This document shows, piece after piece, positions 1 to 11,295 of a DNA stretch of 64,000 nt (its first letter is position 1; each line of letters starts with the position of its first letter). This DNA is from Pleurotus ostreatus/Saccharomyces cerevisiae fusant. Lineage: Eukaryota; Opisthokonta. The stretch is taken from positions 248,001-312,000 of the forward strand of contig JAMQCK010000001.1 in the NCBI GenBank assembly GCA_024196135.1, given 5' to 3'. The notes under the pieces were generated by a model. That model was given only the letters and a program-made list of their open reading frames with translations. It was not told where the DNA came from and ran no database searches. Position numbers and translations under genes: made by a program.

Positions 1-530
1 TTACTACTTTTGAAGATACCCTTTCTTTGCTATAGGGCACCTTTCTCTCTGTCCACGATGCATGGACTCGATTTTGCCTTGATCCGATTTGGAATCTGAA
101 CTCGAACCGCGTGATATACGCGTGACCATCGGTGCCGAGGTTCAAGCTCGTGACGCACAGAGGCGCGAACAATACGACGGAGTTTCGCCTTGCGCGCATA
201 TTTCTTGCCTTGTTCGCGTATGGTTCAGCGTTTACAATGTATAGCCCGGCCGGATAGGTTTCCCAGAACAAACATTCCATTCGCGCGTGTAACGATACAC
301 CCATTATAGTGATACAGCATCCCGTAATCCGATAGTGTCCCAGTGTAGTCGAGTACAGTATCCTGCAGTCGAGTACAGTGTCCCAGAGTTTGAACAACGG
401 ACAAAGACAGAATGGACAACGCAGAGCGTGGAAAGCAGGGAGAGCAAGACGACCAACCGACAAAGCGCCAAACGCCGAACCAGCAAAACGCCAACATGAG
501 ACCGTCGAGAGCCACCAAGTCGCCCACAGA
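1..530. other. Left-edge intergenic sequence, no gene seen
   Basis: No reading frame here has convincing fungal protein character. A short imperfect direct repeat built on gtcgagtacagt lies at about 345-384. The stretch probably holds the 3' flank of the minus-strand gene that ends at 531. Confidence 0.4.
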
Positions 531-2044
531 TTACGCGATCCCCAGCCCTGTCACAACCGAGGAGTCCACAGACATCGCATCCGTGTCGTCCACCGCCGCC
601 CTCGGGTCACCCAGCGTAGTCTTTTTAATTGCGACTGAGGTCTTCCCCTTCGCCTGCCTATAATCAAGCGCCAGCCTCGGATACTTCTGCCCATGCACGC
701 GTAGGAAATCCTGCTGCTTGTGCGGCGACCACGTGTGGAACATGGCAAGCAGCGGGTCCTCCTCTCTACGTCGTGGTGACCCACGCAGTTCGCTTCGTTG
801 CTGCGAGTCCCCTTCGCGCCGCACTGACTCGTGCGTCCATCCCGGAGCGAGCATGATGGCCATCGCGGCGCGCTCGCGCGGGCTGCGGTACTTCGTGGGC
901 GTTTCCGGGAGTTTGCTGTGGGAGGGGAGGGACGCCAGTTTACTGTTCGAGTCACGAGTGGCAGAGGTTGGCGTCTCCGAAGCAGTAAAAGGCGTCTGAG
1001 GAAGCAAGGGGGAACATCCAGCAGGTGTCGGCGTTGCGCAAGGCGAGTCCAGAGCTGAAGCCAGATCCAAGCGCACGGGACGAACAGGCGTCTCGCAAGG
1101 CGATGTCATGTCTACAAGTGAGGAACTATCTTTCGGCTTCGTGCGCTTCGGCGTAACGATTGGTGGCGGGAACTGGAAGTTGCGCTTGAGCACGAAGGAC
1201 GGGGTTGGAGGCTCTGCTGGCGAGGCGGAGAAGTCGCGCGTCGGTGGTTCAGGGAAGTCGCTTGTCGGGGGTGCGGGAAAGTCCACCGCACGCGGGCTGG
1301 GCAGCGGTGTCGACAAGTTGGGTGATCGCACAGAGGTCTCGTACAGTGGGGGCTCGTTCTCTTCCGATACTGGACTCCGAGGCATGTCCGCGCCCATTGG
1401 TGTAGGTCTACGACCTCGTCCGAACGCGGAGAGCGGTCCGCTGCTTCGTTCAGACTCGGGCGCCGGGAAGAGGCCCTTCACGGGCGATCGGGAGCGTACG
1501 CCATTACGGTGGTTGTTCGGCGGCTCGGTCGACGCTTCGGGTAGTGGTCGATCGGGATGGCAGGTGATGGTGGCTTCCGCGTCCGCGGCGAAGTGCTTTG
1601 AGGCCGACGCGCGGACCGTCTCCTCCGGTCCAAAGGACGCGAGATCGGCGTTGGTGAGGACAGCAAACGCGACATAGGGCTCCGAGTGTTGCGGCGTGTG
1701 CAGGGATGGCGGGGTCGGGCAATGCTGTAAGGCGTGTCAGTGAGCAAGGGCCCATGCGGACATGGCGGCGCGCAACGCACATGCGAGCGACTCCTCAGCG
1801 CCGCGCCCGTCCACTGCTGCCCATCGAGGTCGGTGAAGTCGCATTTCACAGACGCGAAGGAGCCGCTGAGCGTCCGGCGCTGGTCCTGAAGATGTCATCA
1901 CATCAGGGTCGGTCGCGTAGATTATAATCACGGTGGCGCGCAAGTGCTCACCTCCGTCATGCGCATCGCCATGCAATCCTCGAGCTCCTGCTGCCTCTCA
2001 AGGTCCAGCACGCGCTGGCGCCGCATATGGGACCGGGACGACAT
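531..2044 (-). CDS. Conserved hypothetical protein, low-complexity C-terminal half
   Basis: The model has three exons. It opens with MSSRSHMRRQRVLDLERQQE at 2044 and splices a GTGAGC...TTCAG intron after MTE. A second short intron, starting GTGCGT and ending TTACAG near 1727, joins the frame that runs to the stop at 531. Early exons carry a compact charged segment (KCDFTDLDGQQWTG). A second compact stretch (YVAFAVLTNADLASFGPEE) follows, then a long Ser/Pro/Thr-rich region with repeated SP and TP sites. The last ~60 residues (LLAMFHTWSPHKQQDFLRVH) look folded again. I recognise no family. The Pro-directed sites suggest phosphorylation, as inference only. An internal ATG at 2026 is an alternative start. 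Confidence 0.65.
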
Positions 2045-2283
2045 TGGGCGAGTGCGTGGGTATATGGGCACAAATGGACAGAGACTGGGGTGGTGTTTGC
2101 TGTATTAGAGCGCGAGTTATCGATTATAGTCCGTATAGTTTGTGATAGAGCAAAGCAGAAGGGACAGCAGGCGGCCTAGAGATGTCTCGAGCTGCGCGGC
2201 GGCTCGAGTGAGGGGAGGGAACAAGGATTATGGAGGGACAAATATTTGTGCCCAGGAGGACAATGCGCATGTCACAAGCGTTA

Positions 2284-2326
2284 TTTCGCGTGACGTAACG
2301 CGAAGGACCACTTTTTGTTGACGCGT
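2284..2326 (+). promoter_or_regulatory. MCB/SCB-like cell-cycle boxes upstream of PCNA
   Basis: A TTTCGCG element (2284-2290) and an ACGCGT element (2321-2326) lie about 60-105 bp before the PCNA start codon. ACGCGT is the MluI cell-cycle box bound by MBF in yeasts, and replication genes such as PCNA are classic targets. The sites are seen directly; their function here is inferred from position and gene identity. Confidence 0.5.
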
Positions 2327-2388
2327 TCCAGCCTTGCCTTTGACTCTCGTGAACCCCCTACGCGCTCCCCTCATCCGCCGTTCGCGTC

Positions 2389-3614
2389 ATGCTCGAAGCG
2401 CAGCTCAACGAAGCGTCTATCCTGAAGAAGGTCCTCGACTGTGCGTATAGCTCCCTGGTTTGACGCGCGCGACTCGGCTTGCTGACGCGCTTGACAGCCA
2501 TTAAGGAGCTGGTGACGGACGCGAACTTCGAGTGCAACGATGAGGGCATCAACCTGCAGGCGATGGACAACTCGCACGTCGCGCTCGTTAGCGTGAAGCT
2601 CGAGCGCGTCGGCTTCGCGAACTACCGCTGCGACCGGCCCATCCCCCTCGGCGTGAACCTGAACTCGCTCACGAAGGTGCTCAAGTGCGCGAAGGACGAC
2701 GACATGTGCACGATCAAGGCGAGCGAGGAGGCCGACGTGCTCAACCTGGTGTACGAGGCGAAGTGTGCGTGGCGCGTTCTTGTGGATTGGCGTGCGGTGT
2801 GTGCTGACAGACGCGCAGCGAGCGACCGCATAGCGGAGTACGACATGAAGCTGATGGACATCGACTCGGACCAGCTGGGCATCCCGGACACGGAGTACGA
2901 CGCGCAGGTGACGATGGCGTCGAGCGAGTTTGCGCGCATCGTGCGCGATCTGTCGCAGCTCGGCGAGAGCGTGCGAATCGAAGTGAGCAAGGAGGGCATC
3001 CGCTTCGCGAGCGACGGCGAGTCGGCGAATGGGAGCGTGCTGTTGAAGCACAGTGCGGATGCGCCACCAGGCAAGGACGAAGAGGATGAGGAGGAGAAGG
3101 ACAGTGAGGAAGAGGAGGAAGAGGACGAGGACGGCGAGAAGAAGGAAAAGAAGGCGAAGGTCAAGAAGGAGAAGGATGCGGAGGATGTTGACATGGAGAA
3201 CGGTGACGGGGACGAAGAGGAGAAGGGCTCGGACGACGAAGACGAGGAGGACTCCTCAAGCAAGAAGCGGAAAAAGAAGGTGCGCACCCCCATCCTCTTA
3301 CTCATTCACCCATATTGACCTAACCTCCCCCCTCGCAGGCGACCAAGTCCAAGCCGAGCAAGAAGGCCAAGAAAGACAAGAAGAAGAAGGAGAAGATCAA
3401 GGAGGAGCCCGAGATGCAGGGCGTCAACATCCAGCTCAATCAGCTCGTGTCCCTCACGTTTTCGCTCAAGTACCTCGTCAACTTCTCCAAGTCGTCCAAC
3501 TTGGCGAAGAACGTGCGCTTGCTGATGAGCAGCGACGTGCCGCTGCTCGTGAACTACGAGTTTGGGCAGGGGCATATTCGGTACTATTTGGCGCCGAAGA
3601 TTGGCGATGAGTAG
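2389..3614 (+). CDS. PCNA: Proliferating cell nuclear antigen, with charged insertion
   Basis: This is the sliding clamp that encircles DNA and tethers polymerase delta and repair factors. Exons are 2389-2440, 2498-2764, 2819-3279 and 3339-3614, giving 351 residues against ~260 usual. Recognisable blocks are [17 protein letters not shown] at the start, [18 protein letters not shown], the second-domain start [15 protein letters not shown], and the C-terminal [10 protein letters not shown]. The extra ~90 residues sit between [19 protein letters not shown] and [17 protein letters not shown]. They run first Glu/Asp-rich, then Lys-rich, and the third intron falls inside the insert. Both flanking clamp halves look intact, so the gene is probably functional. 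Confidence 0.97.
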
Positions 3615-4012
3615 GCGCGCGTCTTCAGCGACCAGCAGGGGCCGATGAGCAGGCGCTGGATGGTCTCGCAAGTCTTGTGTGTATACATATCTTTACGCAT
3701 CTCGCTTTCACTGTATCTTATGTCGTGCAATCGTGTTTTGGGCAATCACCTTCGCTCAGTGTGCATGCGTGTCTGCGTCGCCTGCAATTGAGAGCCGGCA
3801 AGACAAGTATTCGTGTGGGCCGCGCGGTCACGAGGGCAAATGAACGCGTCGTCTCAGTGACCCCGATCTTTCAAAGCGTTCTCATCTGAGCAGCTGCAGG
3901 TGCCGGTAAGCTTCAAGCCTCAATTCTTCCATCGTACAAATTTCCGGCTTTGCACCCATCATACCGGGGCATATGCTCACAACTTTTACTGTGCTCGTTC
4001 TCCCCATCCATC
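3615..4012. other. Convergent intergenic gap between PCNA and the GFA gene
   Basis: Both neighbouring genes end here (PCNA on plus, the GFA-type gene on minus). I see only short frames without protein character; the sequence most likely holds two 3' ends. Confidence 0.4.
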
Positions 4013-4883
4013 TCACTCCACCCACAGCCCGTGCTTCTTGTGCCACCCCTCGAGACTGTCCGGCGGATACATGTCGTACACCTGTTTCTTGCCCTCGGGC
4101 AGGCGCACCCAGGCAGGCTTGGAGTCGGCGCGGCAGATGCTCTGGGGGTTGTGAACGGATGTCCTCGTCATTGAAAGTGCGATGAGCGGGTGATCGAGCA
4201 GCGAGTAGTCGGGAGCAGAAGGAAGGTCGCAGGAAATGAGGAACGAGGTAAAAGGGCGAGAACAACCTCAACGCACCATTTCCTCCACAACCGCTAGCTC
4301 CGAGTCGATGGCGGCGGCAAAGGGGTGGATGAGCTCGGGCCACTGCTTGTCATACACCCACAGCATACTGCCACACTTGCTGCAGAAGTGGCGCTCGGAG
4401 GCCGCGCGGTGTTCCTTGGGAGTGTCGCGATCCATGACGGCGTGGTAGATGCTGGGAGGGAGAGTGGTAAGTGCACGATGTGAATTTGTACGCGGACCTA
4501 TTGGAAGGTGTATGCGCACGAGTTTCGTTGTTACTTCGTAGATAGACGCGCGCTCAAGTGGAGAGGACCCCGAGACAGGCGAATTCGTCCACAAGCCACA
4601 CATACCTAATCACCTCCTTCCCCTGAAGGACCTTGAGCGAGTTGGCGTGGCCGCCGAGGTTGACGCTACCGCCATAGCCGCCGCATTTGCGGCAGATCGA
4701 GCAGGTGCAGAGCTGGGTTGGGTTAGAGTGCATGAGTGAGGACCATGGGATCGTAGAATATACTCCGAAAGAAGGGGATTCAAAGTTGAATGTACTCACC
4801 GCATACGGCGCGGGTGAGCTGCTGTTGACAGTGAAGCGCACCGTGCCGCAGTGGCAGCTGCCTTTGAGTTCGACGCCGGCCAT
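4013..4883 (-). CDS. GFA/CENP-V-domain protein (glutathione-dependent formaldehyde-activating family), copy 1
   Basis: Exons 4800-4883, 4606-4712, 4277-4451 and 4013-4141 join in frame to 164 residues, the usual size for a single-domain member. The start MAGVELKGSCHCGTVRF carries the first zinc pair (CHC). CTCSICRKCGG gives the next cysteines and FCSKCGSMLW the last pair, so the zinc-binding pattern is complete. Members of this family bind zinc, and some condense formaldehyde with glutathione. The exact substrate here is unknown. The C-terminal exon ends HKKHGLWVE. A close paralogue lies 30 kb away (34393-35124) with one additional intron. Confidence 0.92.
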
Positions 4884-5677
4884 CCTGCAGGGGTGTAGGG
4901 AAGAGTACTTATGATTGAGCGCTGGAAGGGGTGGTGGTAAGAGAAGAAGAACGCTCGGGTCACGAGCCTATCAATGGTCGACGAAGCAGTGACGTTGTGT
5001 AGGCCAGCTGACGAGGACATCTACCGAGGTTGCTTAGAGGTCATAAGAAAGAAAGCCCAGAATGGTAGGGCTTGTTGCTGGTGAACCAGAACATCACCCT
5101 AGAACAGCGATATCGTGGTCTCGTTGAAGGCCTGTCCCGATCGGAGCATCCGAATGGATACTAAGGCATGCAAGCTTGAGTGCCGCAGGGTCTGTTACGT
5201 AAAACAGGCAGAAAGCACTCATCGCAGCGTAAGGAGACAGGTCCACGTCAAATCCTCGAACCTCGTTGACCCTGCATGCGACCGGAGAAGGACGGCGTTC
5301 GCAAGGGCAGCCAATTGCAGGAGTCCTCGAGTGTGCACTGAGAGAGAGTCAAGCTTTCGTTGACTTCGAATAGGACATGCGATGTTTTGTGTTGGTGTAC
5401 ACTCGCAGCAGTTACTGAAGAGCGCAAGAAAGCTACAGAGGGGCACCGCACACGTGTAAGTTCAAGTTGCCCCGCATCACGTGTAGAACATGCGAGAAGG
5501 GGATGCGGGCGGAACCGGCGGACCGAAGCTGACTAAGCGGGTATACAAAATTTGACGTCGACGCGTCTTTTCTTCTCGCATTCCTCCGGGACCACCAGTT
5601 CACCTCTCTTCCTCTCCCTTCACCGGCGCAGTCGTCCGCAAAAGCCTTTCACAAGGTCTACACTCCAGTCTAGCTCA
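4884..5677. other. Divergent intergenic region between GFA copy 1 and hsp60
   Basis: This ~0.8 kb gap separates two divergently transcribed genes and must contain both promoters. I found no further gene. The last ~130 bases before the hsp60 start are pyrimidine-rich (cttcctctcccttc type), as is common just upstream of highly expressed fungal genes. Confidence 0.4.
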
Positions 5678-6770
5678 ATGCACACCGTTTCCTCGACCTC
5701 GTCTCGTTCTCTTCGCCGCGCCGCCCAGGCCGCGAAGCCCGTGCTTGCCAGGGGAGCCCACAAGGAGATTAAGTTCTCCAACGATGGGCGTGCCGCTATT
5801 CTGAAGGGCGTTGACGTCCTTGCCAACGCTGTCAGCGTCACTCTCGGCCCCAAGGGTGAGTCGGACGCGTCGGGAGGGAAGTACACCTGACTAACGCGTC
5901 GTGCAGGCCGTAACGTGATTATTGAGCAGTCGTTTGGCGGTCCGAAGATCACCAAGGGTGTGTGCAGACTTCCCAGCATATATGCACGTTTTCTGACGAG
6001 TTTCTGCAGACGGTGTTACTGTTGCCAAGTCCATTACGCTGAAGGACAAGTTTGAGAACCTCGGTGCCCGGTGCGTTCCCCTCCCGCGTGTTTTCTCTCA
6101 ACACGTTTACTTACATCCCTTCAGCCTCGTTCAGGATGTCGCGTCGAAGACTAACGAGATTGCTGGTGACGGTACGACGACCGCGACAGTCCTCGCGCGC
6201 GCCATCTACTCCGAGGGTGTCAAGAACGTCGCCGCTGGCTGCAACCCCATGGACTTGCGCCGTGGTTCGCAGGCCGCCGTCGACCGCGTCGTCGAGTTCC
6301 TCTCCTCGCAGGCCAAGACGGTCACCACCACCGCCGAAATTGCGCAGGTCGCGACCATCTCCGCGAACGGCGACACCCATGTCGGCAACCTCATTGCCCA
6401 GGCCATGGAGAAGGTCGGCAAGGAGGGTGTCATCACCGTGAAGGAGGGCAAGACCATCGAGGACGAGATTGAGATCACCGAGGGCATGCGCTTCGACCGC
6501 GGCTTCATCTCGCCCTACTTCATCACCGACGTGAAGGCGCAGAAAGTCGAGTTTGAGAAGCCCCTCATCCTTCTTTCGGAGAAGAAGATTTCGCTCCTCC
6601 AGGACATTCTCCCGTCACTTGAGACCGCCGTCCAGGCGCGCCGCCCGCTTGTCATCATCGCTGAGGACGTCGACGGCGAGGCGCTCGCTGCGCTCATCCT
6701 CAACAAGCTCCGTGGCCAGCTCCAGGTCGCCGCAGTCAAGGCTCCTGGCTTCGGTGACAACCGCAAGTCC

Positions 6771-6802
<32 letters not shown>

Positions 6803-7631
6803 CACTGTCTTCACCGACGAGCTCGACATCAAGCTCGAGAAGGCGACCGCTGACCTCCTCGGCTCGACCGGCTCTATCACGATCACCAAGGAGGACACGA
6901 TCGTGCTCAACGGCGAGGGTTCGAAGGACAACATCCAGGCGCGCTGCGAGCAGATCCGCGCGCTCATCGACGACCCGACTACGAGCGACTACGACCGCAC
7001 GAAGCTCCAGGAACGTCTCGCGAAGCTCAGCGGCGGTGTCGCCGTTATCAAGGTCGGCGGCTCCTCCGAGGTCGAGGTCGGCGAGAAGAAGGACCGCTAC
7101 GACGACGCGCTGAACGCGACCCGCGCCGCGGTCGAGGAGGGCATCCTCCCCGGCGGCGGTGTCGCGCTCCTCAAGGCGTCCCTCATGCTCGCGACCAACT
7201 CCCAGGCCGCGTCTTCCACCTCCGCGCCCGTCTCGCCCGACGCGAAGCCGATCCCGACCGCGAACTTCGATCAGGAGCTCGGCGTCGCGATCATCCGCCG
7301 CGCGCTCACGAACCCCTCGCGCGCGATCCTCTCCAACGCGGGCGAGGAGGCGAGCGTGATCGTCGGCACGCTGCTCAAGCAGTACGGCGGCGCGGACAAA
7401 TTCGCGTGGGGCTATGACGCCGCGAAGGGCGAGTACGTGGACATGATCAAGGCGGGGATCGTCGACCCGCTGAAGGTGGTGCGCACGGCGCTCGTGGATG
7501 CGTCGGGCGTGGCGTCGCTGTTGACGACGAGCGAGTGCTCGGTTGTGGATGCACCGGAGGAGGACAAGCCAGCTGGCGGGATGGGTGGCATGGGGGGTAT
7601 GGGAGGCATGGGTGGCATGGGCGGCTTCTAA
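5678..7631 (+). CDS. hsp60: Mitochondrial chaperonin Hsp60 (GroEL family)
   Basis: The ATP-driven matrix chaperonin that folds imported proteins. Exons 5678-5855, 5907-5957, 6010-6070 and 6125-7631 give 598 residues, normal for the family. The first ~25 residues are Ser/Arg/Ala-rich without acids ([20 protein letters not shown]), a typical mitochondrial presequence. GroEL signatures follow: [50 protein letters not shown], and [16 protein letters not shown] late in the chain. The protein ends with repeated GGM units ([18 protein letters not shown]), the usual Hsp60 tail. Introns cluster in the first 450 bases and the last exon is 1.5 kb. Confidence 0.98.
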
Positions 7632-8094
7632 GCTAGCCGCTGGCACCTCTGATTGACTCTTCCTTCCTATCCCTCTCCCTCACTGCCTACATCTACTGGG
7701 CTTCACCGCCATCCGGCCGCTCTGCTCATAAGCATCGGACACTCCTCATCGCTCATCCGTCTTCCATCGTCGAAACGCTAATCGTTGGTTCCTTTGGATT
7801 GGGGTTTATGATTATTGACGCATTCACCATGTCGCGCTAACTACATGTCGCACTCACCGCGCTACTCACCACCAAGTACAATACTCGTATGTTCATAGCT
7901 TTGACACTGCTATTCTAGTCTACGTACCATAGTCTGTCACGAATGCAAGCCGCTACTCCGTAACCTTTGGAAGTGCCTCCTTGCGTGACATTGCGAGCCT
8001 GGATTTGCAAGCTTCCGGCTTACTGGAGATAGGGAGGCAACAGGAATCGCTGAATTGCAAAGACCCTGGTAACAAAAAACACTGCGTACATGCT
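7632..8094. other. 3' flank of hsp60, no gene seen
   Basis: Pyrimidine-rich 3' untranslated-like sequence follows the stop codon. Nothing between it and the tRNA has coding character. Confidence 0.35.
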
Positions 8095-8167
8095 TGCCCC
8101 GTACCCGATTTGAACGAGTGATCTTCGCATTACAAGTGCGACGCCTTAGCCACTTGGCCAACGGGGC
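8095..8167 (-). tRNA. tRNA-Thr (anticodon UGU)
   Basis: The reverse complement folds as a 73-nt cloverleaf without intron. The 7-bp acceptor stem GCCCCGT/ACGGGGC pairs perfectly. The anticodon arm is TCGCA-CTTGTAA-TGCGA with anticodon TGT. The T arm is ACTCG-TTCAAAT-CGGGT and the discriminator base is A. Confidence 0.95.
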
Positions 8168-8727
8168 TTGCAATGCTAAGCAGGTCATTACTTTATGTCT
8201 CCTTAGCATTACTTCATGTCTCCTTAGCTCTGGTCTTTTCCAAGTCATGACCGCCAAATGCGCCGTTCTGGTTGGCGACAAGCCGCGGCGGGAATTGGAG
8301 GCTTCTCTGGTGTAGTACAATCAGGACCCATCAGTTGGCACAATGATCAGGTTTTGCAATCTCGCAATGGCGCTGCGTTCGGAAATCGCGAGACTTCATG
8401 GGTATTTTCGCGGGGAGGAAGTCCAGGTTCGAGCTTGATAGGTAAACACGCGACGCGCTGAGGCCTGCTTTGGAGCGCGCGGGGCATAGTAAGATATGGT
8501 CGCCGTTAGGAAGGAAAGCTTCAGGGCGTTGGACTGTTCGGCGGGATATCGTGCGCGCTCGTCGCATTGCCCTTCACAGGAAGCACAGATTTTCGATATC
8601 TCGATATCACTGCCGATTGTGGCCTCTATTGTATTACATTCGTCTGCTTTCCCGTCTGCCTGCTCGTTCAAGAAAATATCAAAACATCATAAAAAGCTGT
8701 ACTTATGACCCGACCATAGCTAAGGCT
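8168..8727. other. Intergenic region, short tandem duplication only
   Basis: No gene seen. A 21-bp unit (cattactttatgtctccttag, once with one change) occurs twice in tandem at about 8187-8228, next to the tRNA. The rest is unremarkable. Confidence 0.35.
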
Positions 8728-11295
8728 TCACTGCCTTGGGTCCTTCAAGTAATAATTACACATGGTCTGCAATTCCGCCCACTCCGCGTCAATCTCCTCC
8801 TGCGAGGCGACTTTGGCATGATCGAAGTCGATCAGCACCAGGCGGCTCGGACGGCTATCGAGATCGCTAGGACTGTCCGAGAGATCGCTGGAGGGTCCAG
8901 CGAGGGAGCGCCCAGTCGTGCTAGGAGAGAGGGATGGCGCATTCGTATCGGGTGGGATACCGTTGTCGCCTAACCTCAGTCGGATATGGTGCAGTTCGAG
9001 ATCGCCGTGCACGACACCGAGAGAATGCAGCTGACGGTAGGCATGCTCGATTGCTGGTCTGAGGGCGGTTATGAGCTACGATGGACGTGACGGCGGGAAA
9101 GCCGGATTTCGAACTCACCTCCACCGCCAATCCAACGTCTCCCATGACTCCCCAATGGCCGGCCCCAATTCGTCCATGACCTACACCAGGACCTCACAAC
9201 CGGCGGGTCCTGTCGCCCACATCCCATAATACGCTGGCACGATCGTCGCGGCTGTGCGCGACCCCCGTGAACACACTTCTGTATATGTTCGCCTCGTTTA
9301 GCACTAGCTGGCGGGCTTCGTCGCGGCTAGGCGGTCGCGGGTCGTCTAGCTGGAGACCAAGGCGCGCGAGGTCAAGCGCAAACTCGTCGCCATTCAGGTA
9401 GGTTAAAGGATCGGTGACCTTCAGCACGGCGCGAACAGGAGCACGAGCGACGCTTCGATCGGAGTTGGTGGACGAGCTGGATGCTAGGATGGCGGTATCG
9501 TTCGATGTACTGGTTCCGAGGCGGAAAGCAGGCGCAACGTTTGATTCTTCTATAGCGCTGGTCTCTCCTGATGATCTCGGCGCATTGAGAGTGGGAAGCG
9601 ACTGTGGAAGTGACGACGCGGGTTGTGGATACGCAGGTGACCGCTTGCTCGAGTCGTGCCCATTGTCGTGCGTGCCATCTGCCAGCTTCGCCTCTGCGAT
9701 GGCATCGGCAGAGGAGGCAGAGGAGGGTAGGTAAAGCAACCCACCGTACGTGCGTCCAATAGCGCCGCGCCCCATGTCGTGAGTGGGTACAAAAGCGACA
9801 TTGTCGGATGGCAGCTCCGCAAGGTCGGCAGAAGAGTCGAGGATGTGAAGATTCCGCCCACTGTTACCGACGGTGACTCCGCCTTCGTCGGCATGCGTCG
9901 GCTGAGGGGCAGACAGTGGAAAGGGCGTCAGTATGCGATCGTCGAACGTGAATGCCAGTGCGCGACTCTGGCGACACAAGTGAGTTCGCTGCAAGCACGT
10001 ACGAAGAATGCTGGACTTACGGTAATCTCATCTACGTTTTCCTTGGAGTCATGGTCAGCGGAAGGCCCGGGATCCCTCGACTCAGTTCTCTGTCGCTTCG
10101 TCGACCGCTGTTCCCCTCTCGAAAAGTCTCCAGGGCGTTTTTGCGCACAATCGTAGGTGATTCCGAGCAAGGCCACGAGGAGTGTAGTGAAAGTGGGTTG
10201 TAGGCGCCTGTGCGAGATTCCCAACGGTGGGATATCGGGTGACAGTGAGAACCGCTGCGGATCCCGCGGATCGTCGCAGCGAAACAACATGCAGTCAGAA
10301 TCATTGAACAGGAGCAGGTATTCTGCGAGATTGCTGACGGCTCGAAGGTAAATCTGGTGGCTGACGTGAGTATGATGGTGCATCACCGACACAGAGGACG
10401 CGTACGCAAAGGCACTCACCTGCGATAAGATCTTGACAGTGGTGAACTTGAACGTGATCACGGCCTCATTCGAGTGCGTGTGCACCTTGCCATCGGCGTC
10501 CTCCTCCCAGGCGCGTATCACCCTATCTGCAAGACCTTCCTCGGAAGGTATGCTGAGGCGCAGCTTAGGCACCAAGGATTCGTCTTCCTCGAGGATGAGC
10601 TGCAAACCGCCTGGTTGCTCAGCCAGCCAGGCCAAAGTTTCCAGTACCCAGTTCGGGACCTCTCTCCTCCTCTTGATCTCGAGGACAGCACGCGTTTGGA
10701 GCCGTTCGCCGCGAGTCACATAAGCGGCGATGCCAGAGGGGACCCGCCCATCCTGCGGCGCAAGGCGCCACTTTCCTCTGCATAAATCTGGTTCTTTCCA
10801 GAGGACAGATTTCCGCGCAAAGAGATTGGCGCGAGCGCAGTACGTGAACAGGAAGTAGTGTGCAAGGTTGCCCTCGTTGAGCAACTCTTCGTCGGCGCTA
10901 ATACGCTGCGCGAACATATCATTGAGGAGCCATTCTGCCATGAATGGACGGTTGTCGTCCTTTCTGCAGTTGGGCAGGTTGATCTGGTGGAGTAATCTGT
11001 CCACAAGCTGACTGACAAGTGAAGGGTCGGACTCGAACTGGATGGAGGTCTTGCCCTTCTCGCGCAAGCATTGGGCCGCCCTTGAGACGAGATCGGTGGT
11101 CGCGTCCCCAGGTAGGTTGGAATACGTAGTGTGTACCGAATGCGCGGGCGTTGGAATCAACGGAGCCGTTCGTGCGAAGAGACAATTCAAGGGGCAGGCA
11201 GGTTCTGCGTAAGGGCTACCGGACACGGGCAAAGGACGAAGGTCGAAGTCGCGTTGCGCGTCTAGATCCCATGGATGATGATATTGAAAGGGCAT
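8728..11295 (-). CDS. Kinase-like protein with putative nuclease-like N-terminal region
   Basis: The start MPFQYHHPWDLDAQRDFD is at 11295 and the stop at 8728. Introns end near 10363 (joining LSQ to IYLRAVSNLAEYL) and near 9970 (joining DEIT to RALAFTFDD). The C-terminal part carries kinase-like motifs: AVLKVTDP (possible lysine strand), HSLGVVHGDLELHHI in place of HRD, and LVLIDFDHAK in place of DFG. These resemble the FunK1-type kinases of fungi. The N-terminal ~450 residues hold RAVLEIKRR, then QIYLRAVSNLAEYLLLFND, reminiscent of E-x-K nuclease folds. The segment at 9181-9232 is either a 52-nt intron or a lesion, because an in-frame TAG interrupts an otherwise kinase-like reading. Function is unproven. 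Confidence 0.6.

Noticed and set aside
2371..3305. Long antisense frames over PCNA, one Ser-rich
   Set aside because: The poly-Ser text is the complement of the Glu/Asp codon run in the PCNA insert.
6615..7646. 343-codon open frame antisense to hsp60
   Set aside because: It mirrors the GC-biased codons of the sense gene, is Arg/Ala/Asp-rich with no motif, and overlaps a certain gene completely.
8187..8228. Tandem 21-mer considered as a CRISPR-like or satellite array
   Set aside because: Only two adjacent copies without spacers; a simple duplication.
10363..10428. Continuous in-frame reading through 66 bases of the kinase-like gene
   Set aside because: The stretch starts with a consensus GTGAGT, ends in CAG, and interrupts a conserved-looking segment, so I treat it as an intron whose length is a multiple of three.
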